The notes under the pieces: model-generated
The model's input: the letters and a program-made list of their open reading frames with translations, nothing else
Told to the model about the DNA's origin: nothing
The model's database searches: none
Shown: in pieces, positions 1 through 10,519 of the stretch
How the letters are laid out: each line of letters starts with the position of its first letter
Position numbering within the stretch: position 1 is the stretch's first letter
Position numbers and translations under genes: made by a program
Source: Pseudomonadota bacterium
GTDB taxonomy: Bacteria; Pseudomonadota; Gammaproteobacteria; Burkholderiales; Thiobacillaceae
Direction: 5' to 3'
Assembly: GCA_021820845.1 (NCBI GenBank)
Contig: JAKADC010000005.1
Coordinates: forward strand, 1 to 64,000
Length of the DNA stretch: 64,000 bases

Positions 1-994
1 CGAGGCAGACGCGGTGCATCGCCTGCACGGCTTCGACCGGAAACTGGCCCGCCGCCGTTTCGGCCGACAGCATCACCGCATCGGTGCCGTCGAGCACCGC
101 GTTGGCGACGTCGGAGACTTCGGCGCGCGTCGGGATCGGGCTGGTGATCATCGATTCCATCATCTGGGTGGCCGTGATGACGACCTTGTTGCGCTCGATC
201 GCCATGCGGATCATGCGCTTCTGCAACGCCGGCACCGCGGCGTCGCCGACTTCCACGCCGAGGTCGCCGCGCGCCACCATGATGGCGTCGGAAGCCTCGA
301 GAATCTCTTCCAGGTGCTCGATCGCCTCGGTGCGCTCGATCTTGGCGACGAGCTGGCTCTTGCCGCCGGCGGCGCGCAAGAGCTCGCGCGCCTGCTGCAT
401 GTCGGCGCCGGAGCGCGGGAACGACACGGCGAGGTAATCCGCCTTCAGCGCCGCGGCGGTCCTGATGTCCTCGATGTCCTTCTCAGTCAGCGCCGACGCC
501 GACAGGCCGCCGCCCTTGCGGTTGATGCCCTTGTTGTTGGACAGCACGCCGCCCTGCACCACCTTGCAGATGATTTCCGCGCCCTGCACGTCTTCGACCC
601 AGAACTCGATGCGGCCGTCGTCGAGCAGCAGGGTCACGCCGCGCTTCACGTCGTTCGGCAACTCCTTGTAGTCGAGGCCGACTCGCGTCTGGTCGCCCAG
701 CGCGCAGGCGGCGTCGAGGATGAAGGTATCGCCCTTGGCGAGGACGATCTTGCCGTCCTTGAACTTGCCGATGCGGATCTTCGGGCCCTGCAGGTCGACC
801 AGGACGCCGACCGCGCGGCCGCGCGCGCGTGCCAGCGAACGCACGAGCTCGGCGCGGTCGATGTGATCCTGCGCCGAGCCGTGGGAAAAGTTGAGACGCA
901 CCACGTCCAGGCCGGCTTCCATCATGCGGTCCAGGGTCTGGGGATCGGAGCAGGCGGGGCCGAGGGTGGCGACGATTTTGGTTCTGCGTATCAT
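1..994 (-). CDS. pyk: Pyruvate kinase, C-terminal part cut off by the window edge
   Basis: Cytosolic glycolytic enzyme that makes pyruvate and ATP from phosphoenolpyruvate and ADP. The N-terminus reads [14 protein letters not shown], the usual pyruvate kinase start. About 331 residues are visible, including the NFSHG segment, the [12 protein letters not shown] region with the catalytic lysine context, [10 protein letters not shown] and TQMMESM. The remaining C-domain lies beyond position 1. It is the last visible gene of a tkt-gap-pgk-pyk cluster on the minus strand. No good ribosome binding site precedes the ATG at 994, and a strong hairpin (1029-1067) separates it from pgk, so expression may depend on read-through or a promoter in the gap. 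Confidence 0.97.
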   Translation of the reverse strand, partial: MIRRTKIVATLGPACSDPQTLDRMMEAGLDVVRLNFSHGSAQDHIDRAELVRSLARARGRAVGVLVDLQGPKIRIGKFKDGKIVLAKGDTFILDAACALGDQTRVGLDYKELPNDVKRGVTLLLDDGRIEFWVEDVQGAEIICKVVQGGVLSNNKGINRKGGGLSASALTEKDIEDIRTAAALKADYLAVSFPRSGADMQQARELLRAAGGKSQLVAKIERTEAIEHLEEILEASDAIMVARGDLGVEVGDAAVPALQKRMIRMAIERNKVVITATQMMESMITSPIPTRAEVSDVANAVLDGTDAVMLSAETAAGQFPVEAVQAMHRVCL

Positions 995-1028
995 TATTCG
1001 AGTGCGGTAAGGTAAAGGAGGCGGCGGA

Positions 1029-1067
1029 AAACCCGAGGGGGAAGCATGACGCCTCCCCCTCGGGTTT
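1029..1067 (-). terminator. Hairpin between pgk and pyk
   Basis: A perfect 14-bp inverted repeat (1029-1042 with 1054-1067) has an 11-nt loop. On the minus strand it lies just past the pgk stop and is followed by a short run of four T. It probably terminates or attenuates pgk transcription before pyk, or protects the pgk mRNA 3' end. Confidence 0.7.
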
Positions 1068-1080
1068 CACCGTGAAGCGC

Positions 1081-2262
1081 TCAGCCCTTCGCGCGTTCCT
1101 CCAGAATCGCCACGGCGGGCAGGACCTTGCCTTCGAGGTACTCGAGGAAGGCGCCGCCGGCGGTGGAGATGTAGCTCACCTTGTCGTAGATGTCGTACTT
1201 CTGGATCGCGGCGATGGTGTCGCCGCCGCCGGCCAGGGTGAAGGCATTGGTGTTGGCGATCGCCATGGCGATGGTCTTGGTGCCTTCGCCGAACTGGTCG
1301 AATTCGAACACGCCGACCGGGCCGTTCCACACGACGGTGCCCGCCTTCATGATGATGTCCGCGAGCTCCTGGGCGCTCTTCGGGCCGATGTCGAAAATCA
1401 TGTCGTCGTCGGCGACGTCGCCGGCGTCCTTCAGCACGGCGGGCTCGCTGGCGTCGAATTTCTTGCCGCACACGACGTCGACGGCGATGGGGATGGTCGC
1501 GCCGCGCGCCGTCATCTTCTCGATCAGCGCCTGCGCGGTCGGGACGAGGTCGTCCTCGCACAGCGACTTGCCGACGTTGTGGCCCGTGGCCTTGAGGAAG
1601 GTGTTGGCAATGCCGCCGCCGACCACCAGCTGCTCGCACTTCTCGGCCAGCGCTTCCAGCACGGTCAGCTTGGTGGAAACCTTGGAGCCGCCGACGATGG
1701 CGACCATCGGACGCGCCGGGTTGGCGAGCGCCCTGTCGAGCGCGTCGAGTTCCTCGGTCAGGAGGATGCCGGCCGCGGCGGTCGGCGCGAACTTGGCGAT
1801 GCCGTGGGTGGAGGCTTCGGCGCGGTGCGCGGTGCCGAAGGCATCCATCACGAAGACGTCGCACAGCGCAGCGTACTTCTTCGCGGTCTCGTCGACGTTC
1901 TTCTTCTCGCCCTTGTTCACGCGGCAGTTTTCCAGCACCACCAGCTCGCCGTCGGCGACGTCGAAGCCGCCATCGGTCCATTCGCGGATCAGGCGGATGT
2001 TCTTGCCGAGCTTCTGCGCGATCACGTCGACCACCGGCTTCAGCGAATCCTCTTCCTTGAATTCGCCTTCGGTGGGACGGCCGAGGTGCGAAGTGACCAT
2101 GACCTTGGCGCCGGCCTTGAGGCAATGCTCGATTGTGCGCATCGACGCGGTGATGCGGGCGTCGGACGTGACCTTGCCGTCCTTGACGGGCACGTTCATG
2201 TCGGCGCGGATGAAGACGCGCTTGCCTGCCAGGTCGAGGTCGGTGACGCGGATAAATGCCAT
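1081..2262 (-). CDS. pgk: Phosphoglycerate kinase
   Basis: Cytosolic enzyme that interconverts 1,3-bisphosphoglycerate + ADP and 3-phosphoglycerate + ATP, in glycolysis or, in an autotroph, in the reverse direction in the Calvin cycle. At 393 residues it is full length for the bacterial family. It contains the substrate-loop RADMNVP near residue 19, SHLGRP near 60, and the C-terminal nucleotide-binding GGGDTIAAI. The ATG at 2262 follows a good AGGAG. It lies between gap and pyk on the same strand, and hairpins sit in both flanking gaps. Identification is firm. Confidence 0.98.
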   Translation of the reverse strand: MAFIRVTDLDLAGKRVFIRADMNVPVKDGKVTSDARITASMRTIEHCLKAGAKVMVTSHLGRPTEGEFKEEDSLKPVVDVIAQKLGKNIRLIREWTDGGFDVADGELVVLENCRVNKGEKKNVDETAKKYAALCDVFVMDAFGTAHRAEASTHGIAKFAPTAAAGILLTEELDALDRALANPARPMVAIVGGSKVSTKLTVLEALAEKCEQLVVGGGIANTFLKATGHNVGKSLCEDDLVPTAQALIEKMTARGATIPIAVDVVCGKKFDASEPAVLKDAGDVADDDMIFDIGPKSAQELADIIMKAGTVVWNGPVGVFEFDQFGEGTKTIAMAIANTNAFTLAGGGDTIAAIQKYDIYDKVSYISTAGGAFLEYLEGKVLPAVAILEERAKG

Positions 2263-2344
2263 GGTGGGTTCTCCTGAAAGTAAGGTTTAAGGGTTGGCGC
2301 GGGGTTGGAGACCGCGCCAGGCCTTAAGACTCACGGCCGAAACA

Positions 2345-2370
2345 AGGGGCAAGGCCTGAGCCTTGCCCCT
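2345..2370 (-). terminator. Hairpin downstream of gap
   Basis: A 10-bp perfect stem (2345-2354 with 2361-2370) and 6-nt loop begin 8 nt after the gap stop codon on the minus strand. There is only a TTGTTT tract after it, so it may be a weak terminator or an mRNA-stabilising structure between gap and pgk. Confidence 0.55.
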
Positions 2371-2378
2371 CGATCGAC

Positions 2379-5457
<3,079 letters not shown>

Positions 5458-5477
5458 TGCGTTCCCTTCAGCTAAGT

Positions 5478-5501
5478 AAAAAACGGGCGCATTCTCGCCC
5501 G
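5478..5501 (-). terminator. Intrinsic terminator in the tkt leader
   Basis: On the minus strand a 6-bp GC stem (5496-5501 with 5484-5489, 6-nt loop) is followed by six T (5483-5478), ending about 20 nt before the tkt ATG. It may end transcripts arriving from the suhB side, or act as an attenuator if a promoter lies just upstream. A weak candidate (CTGACG, 18 nt, TATTCT) can be read about 30-60 nt upstream. Confidence 0.6.
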
Positions 5502-5689
5502 GGAAAGCCGTGCGGCGACAGCTTGGGCAGAATATGCAAAAACCTTGATTATCCGTCAGCAGGACGCGCTTCGGCAAGCCACGGCCGAACCGGGCAAAAC
5601 ACGCGTCGCGACAAGGGGTTAAGGCGGCAAGCTCGACGTCGGCTCAGAACCGTGCCGCTAAAATCTTTTTATTTGCCTCGTGCGCTGAT

Positions 5690-6472
5690 TTATGCGCCGG
5701 CGGCCTTCAGCCAGTCGCGCCAAAGTTCGAACAGATCGGGACTGACCGATGCCACGACCGAGCGCTCCCAGACGTTGGCGATGTCGAAGCTGCCCGACAG
5801 GCTCGCCAGCCGTCCGCCCGCCTCCTCGAGGATCAGCGCGCCGGCGGCGTAATCCCAAAGCTTCTGCCCGCCGTGGACATAGATATCGAAGCGCCCGGCC
5901 GCTGTGTAGCACCAGTCCAGCGTCGACGCGCCGAAATTGCGCTGCGAGGCGTACGGCGGCCACGATGCCAGCCGGCCGGCGAGTTCGCGGTCGATGCGCT
6001 TCATTTCGACACCGGCGAGCGCGCGCCGCAGTTCGGGAACGGGCTGGCGCAAGGGCAGCGGGGCGCCGTTGAGGTGCGCGCCGCGGCCGCGCTCGGCGGT
6101 GAACATTTCGTCGGCGACGGGATCGTAGACGACGCCGAGCTGGCGCTCGCCCTTGTACAGGTAGGCCACCGACACGGCGAAATAGGGCACGCCGGCGACG
6201 AAATTGGAGGTGCCGTCGATCGGGTCGACGCACCACAGCCCGTCGCGCCCGGCGTCCCAGGCGTCGTGCTGCTGCCGCTCGGTCATTTCCTCGCCCAGCA
6301 CGGGAACGCGCCGGATCTGCGGCAATGCCGCCTCGAGCGCCGCCTGGGTCGCGGCGTCCGCCTCCGTGAACAGACTGCCGTCCGTCTTGTGGCTGTGCGC
6401 CACCTTGAGAAACCGCGGGGTCACTTCGCGCAGCGCGACCTCGCGGACAAGCGCCTTGACGTCTTCAAGCAT
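5690..6472 (-). CDS. Inositol monophosphatase family protein
   Basis: Mg-dependent phosphatase of the inositol monophosphatase / FBPase / CysQ superfamily. It has 260 residues. Metal-binding motifs are visible as VLGEEM near residue 68, WCVDPIDGTSNF near 90, and WDYAAGALILEEAGG near 205. The start at 6472 lies 2 nt after the stop of the methyltransferase gene, so the two are probably translationally coupled. The substrate cannot be read from sequence: histidinol phosphate, inositol phosphate or 3'-phosphoadenosine phosphate are all possible. It is more divergent than a standard SuhB, so no symbol is assigned. Confidence 0.88.
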   Translation of the reverse strand: MLEDVKALVREVALREVTPRFLKVAHSHKTDGSLFTEADAATQAALEAALPQIRRVPVLGEEMTERQQHDAWDAGRDGLWCVDPIDGTSNFVAGVPYFAVSVAYLYKGERQLGVVYDPVADEMFTAERGRGAHLNGAPLPLRQPVPELRRALAGVEMKRIDRELAGRLASWPPYASQRNFGASTLDWCYTAAGRFDIYVHGGQKLWDYAAGALILEEAGGRLASLSGSFDIANVWERSVVASVSPDLFELWRDWLKAAGA

Positions 6473-6474
6473 GG

Positions 6475-7089
6475 TCAGACGCGCCGGCAATAGCAGTAGA
6501 CGAATTCCTGCTCCCCGCCCGAAGGGGTGCGATGGATTTCGGTTTCGTGGGCGACGAGGCGGAACGGCGCGCCGAACTCGGCGTGCAGCACGTCGGGCGC
6601 GTAGCGCACCACGTCGAGGCCCGAGCATTGCAGCGGCCCGCCGGGGCCGAAGGTCGCGACGATGACGTGTCCGCCGGGCTTCACGCTTTTCAAGACCTGC
6701 GCCACGTAACGCGCCCGGTCCGCCGCGTCGGTGAGGAAATGGAAAACCGCGCGGTCGTGCCAGACGTCGTAGGCCATCGCGGGGAGGTCGGCACGCGTGA
6801 CGTCGGCCGCGATCCACTCCACATCCTGTGCCCGTGCGCCGAGGCGCGCACGGCTCGCGGCCAGCCCCGATTCGGCGAGGTCGAGCACGGTCAGGTTGCG
6901 GTAACCGGCATCGAGCAGATCGCCGACCAGCACCGAGGCGCCGCCGCCGACGTCGATGACGTGGGCGTCCCTGCCGGCGCAATCCTCGATCAGGCGCAGC
7001 GACGACGCCGCGTGCGGCTGGAACCAGCCCACCTGGTCCGCGGCCTTGCTGCGGTAAACCCCTTCCCAATGCTGGTGACGATCGACCAT
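6475..7089 (-). CDS. Class I SAM-dependent methyltransferase
   Basis: The 204-residue protein has the seven-strand methyltransferase fold: motif I HVIDVGGGASVLV near residue 44, an acidic residue at the end of strand 2 (LTVLDLAES), and DVWHDRAVFHFLTD as the motif IV region. The N-terminus HWEGVYRSKAADQVGWFQPH is typical of a widespread uncharacterised family related to thiopurine/tellurite methyltransferases. The ATG at 7089 has AGGGGAG upstream and follows the preceding stop by 1 nt, so a longer in-frame start is rejected. The substrate is unknown. Confidence 0.87.
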   Translation of the reverse strand: MVDRHQHWEGVYRSKAADQVGWFQPHAASSLRLIEDCAGRDAHVIDVGGGASVLVGDLLDAGYRNLTVLDLAESGLAASRARLGARAQDVEWIAADVTRADLPAMAYDVWHDRAVFHFLTDAADRARYVAQVLKSVKPGGHVIVATFGPGGPLQCSGLDVVRYAPDVLHAEFGAPFRLVAHETEIHRTPSGGEQEFVYCYCRRV

Positions 7090-7090
7090 C

Positions 7091-7651
7091 TCACTCCCCT
7101 TTCCATTTGATCGAGCATCCCATGCTCGGAATCTGTTCGGCGGGACCGCGCCCGGTGGCGGCAACAGCCTTCATCGCCTCGAACAGGTCGCGGCGCGCGC
7201 CTTCGGGCGCCGTCTCCTTGCGCGACGCGTCGAAGCGGCCGCGGTACTGCAGTTCGAAATCGCGGTTGAATCCGAAAAAATCCGGCGTGCAGACGGCGCC
7301 GTAGGCTTTCGCCACGTCCTGGGTCTCGTCGAGCACGTACGGAAAGGAAAAACCGAATTCGTCCGCCACCCGCTTCATGTTGTCGAAGGAATCCTCCGGG
7401 TAGTCGGCCGGGTCGTTCGACATGACGGCGATGGCATGGATGCCATGGTCGCGTCGCAGTTCGGCGAGGTCGCGCACCAGCCTCGGGCGGATCGCTTTCA
7501 CGTAGGGGCAGTGGTTGCAGATGAACATGACCAGGAGCCCGTTGGGCCCCATCGCATCCGCCAGCGACCACACCTTGCCGTCGATGCCCGGCAGCCGGAA
7601 ATCGGGCGCCTTCCAGCCAAAATCGCATACCGGGGTGGTGAGGGAAACCAT
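7091..7651 (-). CDS. Thioredoxin-fold (AhpC/TSA-like) redox protein
   Basis: A 186-residue cytosolic protein without a signal peptide. It has a thioredoxin/peroxiredoxin fold with the CxxC motif in FICNHCPYVKAIRP near residues 43-54, preceded by KAPDFRLPGIDGK. This is the family annotated as thioredoxin family protein, whose partners are mostly unknown. It is the first gene of a three-gene minus-strand run with the methyltransferase and the inositol-phosphatase-like gene, with junctions of 1-2 nt. It is divergent from rsmE, with 45 bp between start codons. Confidence 0.88.
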   Translation of the reverse strand: MVSLTTPVCDFGWKAPDFRLPGIDGKVWSLADAMGPNGLLVMFICNHCPYVKAIRPRLVRDLAELRRDHGIHAIAVMSNDPADYPEDSFDNMKRVADEFGFSFPYVLDETQDVAKAYGAVCTPDFFGFNRDFELQYRGRFDASRKETAPEGARRDLFEAMKAVAATGRGPAEQIPSMGCSIKWKGE

Positions 7652-7696
7652 GACGCGCTCCGCAGAAACTCATGCCAACCCCGGCATAATACCAAG

Positions 7697-8467
7697 ATGT
7701 CCGCACCGCGCTTTTATCTCGATCAGGCGCTCGCCCCCGGCGCCCGCTTCAGCCTGCCGCCCGGCCCCGCGCGCCACGCGGCGCGAGCCCTGCGGCTGGC
7801 GGAGAACGACGCCGTCACGCTGTTCAACGGCCGCGGCGGCGAATACGCGGCGCGCATCGAGCGCATCCGCAAGGACGACGTTGCGGTCGTAGTGACCGGA
7901 TTCGCCGACATCGAGCGCGAGTCACGGCTGCACCTGATGCTGGCACAGGGGATTTCGAGCGGCGAGCGGATGGACTACACGCTGCAGAAGGCGGTCGAAC
8001 TGGGCGTCGCGGCGATCCAGCCGATCGCCGCCAGGCGCAGCGTCGTCAAGCTCGCCGGCGAGCGCGCGGACAAGCGGACGGCGCACTGGCAGGGCGTTGT
8101 CGCCAGCGCGTGCGAGCAATGCGGCCGCAACCGGGTGCCCGAGGTGGCCGCGCCGCTGACGCTGGCCGACTGGCTGGCACGAACGACTTCGCGCGGGCAG
8201 AACGCGGAGGCGGACTCGCCGGGGCAGCGAAGCATGCGCCTCCTCTTCCTGTCGCCGCTCGCGGAAATGCGCCTGCCCGATCTGCCCGCCCCCGCCGCGA
8301 TGGATTGCCTGGTGGCTGGGCCCGAAGGCGGCTTCGAGGCCGACGAGACCGCCGCGCTGCACGCGGCCGGCGCCGTTCCGGTCCGCCTGGGGCCGCGCGT
8401 GCTGCGCACGGAGACCGCGGCGCTCGCCGCGCTCGCCGCGATGCAGACGCTGTGGGGCGACTTCTGA
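7697..8467 (+). CDS. rsmE: 16S rRNA (uracil(1498)-N(3))-methyltransferase
   Basis: RsmE methylates N3 of U1498 in helix 44 of 16S rRNA. The protein has 256 residues. It shows the N-terminal PUA-like segment (HAARALRLAENDAVTLFNGRGGEY), then the SPOUT catalytic part with QKAVELGV near residue 97, CEQCGRN near 140, GPEGGFEADE near 208 and the C-terminal knot LGPRVLRTETAALAAL. The ATG at 7697 was chosen because the protein begins in register with the family; the ORF extends upstream only as open frame over the divergent promoter. Confidence 0.95.
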   Translation: MSAPRFYLDQALAPGARFSLPPGPARHAARALRLAENDAVTLFNGRGGEYAARIERIRKDDVAVVVTGFADIERESRLHLMLAQGISSGERMDYTLQKAVELGVAAIQPIAARRSVVKLAGERADKRTAHWQGVVASACEQCGRNRVPEVAAPLTLADWLARTTSRGQNAEADSPGQRSMRLLFLSPLAEMRLPDLPAPAAMDCLVAGPEGGFEADETAALHAAGAVPVRLGPRVLRTETAALAALAAMQTLWGDF

Positions 8468-8480
8468 GCAGCACAGACGC

Positions 8481-8503
8481 AAAAAAACCGGGCTTGCGCC
8501 CGG
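8481..8503 (-). terminator. Intrinsic terminator of the DsrE-like gene
   Basis: A 6-bp stem CCGGGC/GCCCGG (8488-8493 with 8498-8503, 4-nt loop) is followed on the minus strand by seven T (8487-8481). It sits 18 nt beyond the stop of the DsrE-like gene and also lies just past the convergent rsmE stop. Confidence 0.85.
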
Positions 8504-8521
8504 CGTCCTCTGCGGCCCCGG

Positions 8522-8959
8522 TCAGGGTCGCAGATAGGCGTAACCCTGCTGCTCGCGCTTCATGATCTCGACGACCCCGCCCGGCACATAGCCGATCTTG
8601 GAATTCATGTCTTCCTTGGTCAGCTTCTGCGCCTGCATGGTGTTCTCGCACGCGACCACCTTCACCCCGGAATCCACGGCATCGGCAACCCGGTTGGCCA
8701 CTTCGGCCTCGGCCTTCAACATGTTGATGCCGGGACCATAGGCCACGATTTCCAGCTCGACGTTGTTCTTGCCCAGCACCTTCTGAACGTTCTTGACATT
8801 GTTGAGCGTCAGGTTCCATTTCGCAGGATCGTTGTCGCTCACCTGGATCACGATCTTGTCATGCTTGTCGCTTGCCTGGCTGGTGGCGGGCAGTGCCAGC
8901 GCGCCCATCATCAATGCACCGCCCAGCAGGGCGCCCATCAACTTGTTCATTTGCTTCAT
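8522..8959 (-). CDS. Exported DsrE-family protein
   Basis: A 145-residue protein with a clear signal peptide (cleavage expected after ATSQA near residue 29). The mature part has the DsrE/F-like fold: KIVIQVSDNDPAKWNLTLNN, LEIVAYGPGINML and the conserved cysteine in VVACENTMQAQKLTKEDM near residue 104. Cytoplasmic DsrE-family proteins pass sulfur between carriers. Exported versions such as this one are common in sulfur-oxidising and metal-respiring bacteria but their role is not settled. It has a strong AAGGAGA and its own terminator, so it is probably monocistronic; it is divergent from argA. Confidence 0.85.
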   Translation of the reverse strand: MKQMNKLMGALLGGALMMGALALPATSQASDKHDKIVIQVSDNDPAKWNLTLNNVKNVQKVLGKNNVELEIVAYGPGINMLKAEAEVANRVADAVDSGVKVVACENTMQAQKLTKEDMNSKIGYVPGGVVEIMKREQQGYAYLRP

Positions 8960-9123
8960 GTGTTGTCTCCTTCGGACTGATTGAAACGGAAATAATTGTC
9001 GCGCTTCGTTATGACGCGAGGCCTGTCCGATTTATTCCACTAATTTCCCGCATGAAGACAGGCGCCCGCCGTTTCACAGGCGTTTTCTGTATCCTTCGCC
9101 ATAAACACATCCAATTCCAGGCC

Positions 9124-10458
9124 ATGTCATTGAAAGACACCACCCATTTCGTCCACTGGTTCCGCTCCGCCGCCCCGTACATCCACGGGTTCCGCGGCAA
9201 GACCTTCGTCATCGCCTTCGGCGGCGAACTGGTGGCGGACGGCGGCTTCGTGCAGCTGGCCCACGACGTCAACCTGCTGAACAGTCTGGGCGTGCGGCTG
9301 GTGCTGATCCATGGCGTGCGGCCGCAGGTCGAGGCGAGGCTGACCGAGAACGGCACCGCCATCCGCTACGTCAACGGCCTGCGCGTCACCGACGACGCCG
9401 CGCTCGCCTGCGTCAAGGAAGCCGCCGGCACGGTCCGGGTCGAAATCGAGGCCCTGCTGTCGCTCGGACTCGCCAACACGCCGATGGCGGGCGCCGACAT
9501 CCGGGTCGCCTCGGGCAATTTCGTCACCGCGCAGCCCCTGGGCGTGCGCGACGGCGTCGACCTCCTGCATACCGGCGAGGTGCGCAAGATCGACGCCGCC
9601 GCGATCCGGCGTCGGCTGGACCAGCACGACATCGTGCTGCTGTCGCCCATCGGTTATTCGCCGACCGGCGAGGTCTTCAACCTCAGTCTGGAGGACGTCG
9701 CCACCCAGGCCGCGGTCGAGCTGGCGGCGGACAAGCTGATCTTCCTGATGGACACCGAGGGCGTGCCGGACAAGGGCCGCGCCATCCACAACGCGCTCAC
9801 CGTCAGCGAGGCGCGGCAGGTGCTCGAAAAAGCCGGCCGGGCGAAGGCGCGCAGCCTGCCCGAAGACGTCGCCTATTACCTCCCCTGCGCCATCGCCGCC
9901 TGCACCCAGGGCGTCAAGCGTGCCCATCTCATCAGCCGCCATCACGACGGCGCGCTCCTGTCCGAACTGTTCACCCGCGACGGCGTCGGCACGCTTGTCA
10001 CGCCGACGCCCCTGGAGACCCTGCGCGCCGCGACCATCGACGACGTGGGCGGCATCCTCGGCCTGATCGAGCCGCTCGAGCGCGAGGGCATCCTTGTGCG
10101 GCGTTCGCGCGAACTGCTGGAGATGGAGGTCGAGCGTTTCCTGGTCCTCGAATCCGACGGCGTCATCGCCGGTTGCGCAGCACTCTATCCATTCCCGGAG
10201 GAGCGCGCGGCCGAGCTCGCCTGCCTCGCCGTAGCCAAGGATTTCCGCGGGCGCGGCTTCGGCAACATGCTGCTCGCCGAAGCCGAGAAAAAAGGCAAGA
10301 AGGCAGGATTCAAGAAACTCTTCGTCTTGACCACCCGCACCGAACACTGGTTCGAGGAGCGCGGCTTCGTCGACAGCAGCCCGGACCACCTCCCGCGGAG
10401 CAAGCAGGCGCTGTACAACTACAAGCGAAGATCCAAGGTCCTTCAGAAGAACCTGTAA
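9124..10458 (+). CDS. argA: Amino-acid N-acetyltransferase (N-acetylglutamate synthase)
   Basis: Catalyses the first step of arginine biosynthesis, acetyl-CoA + glutamate to N-acetylglutamate. At 444 residues it matches the classical ArgA length. The N-terminal amino-acid-kinase domain (KTFVIAFGGELVADGGF, VLIHGVRPQVEARL, FLMDTEGVPDKG) spans about 1-290. The C-terminal GNAT domain spans about 300-440, with the acetyl-CoA loop AKDFRGRGFGNMLL. The ATG at 9124 is preferred over an 84-codon upstream extension lacking similarity. It stands alone between divergent dsrE-like and downstream GGDEF/EAL genes. Feedback inhibition by arginine is a family property. Confidence 0.95.
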   Translation: MSLKDTTHFVHWFRSAAPYIHGFRGKTFVIAFGGELVADGGFVQLAHDVNLLNSLGVRLVLIHGVRPQVEARLTENGTAIRYVNGLRVTDDAALACVKEAAGTVRVEIEALLSLGLANTPMAGADIRVASGNFVTAQPLGVRDGVDLLHTGEVRKIDAAAIRRRLDQHDIVLLSPIGYSPTGEVFNLSLEDVATQAAVELAADKLIFLMDTEGVPDKGRAIHNALTVSEARQVLEKAGRAKARSLPEDVAYYLPCAIAACTQGVKRAHLISRHHDGALLSELFTRDGVGTLVTPTPLETLRAATIDDVGGILGLIEPLEREGILVRRSRELLEMEVERFLVLESDGVIAGCAALYPFPEERAAELACLAVAKDFRGRGFGNMLLAEAEKKGKKAGFKKLFVLTTRTEHWFEERGFVDSSPDHLPRSKQALYNYKRRSKVLQKNL

Positions 10459-10519
10459 AGACAAAGAAAAAAGGGGGAGCAAGCTTGTATCGATATGCCC
10501 GGGAGGCAGACGACGTGAC

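Noticed and set aside
2323-2328. Isolated CTTAAG near pgk considered as a regulator box
   Set aside because: Single half-site without a partner at the required spacing.
5690-7069. A 459-codon open frame suggesting a fused methyltransferase-phosphatase
   Set aside because: The upstream half is out of frame with the methyltransferase gene, which has its own stop; the phosphatase starts at 6472.
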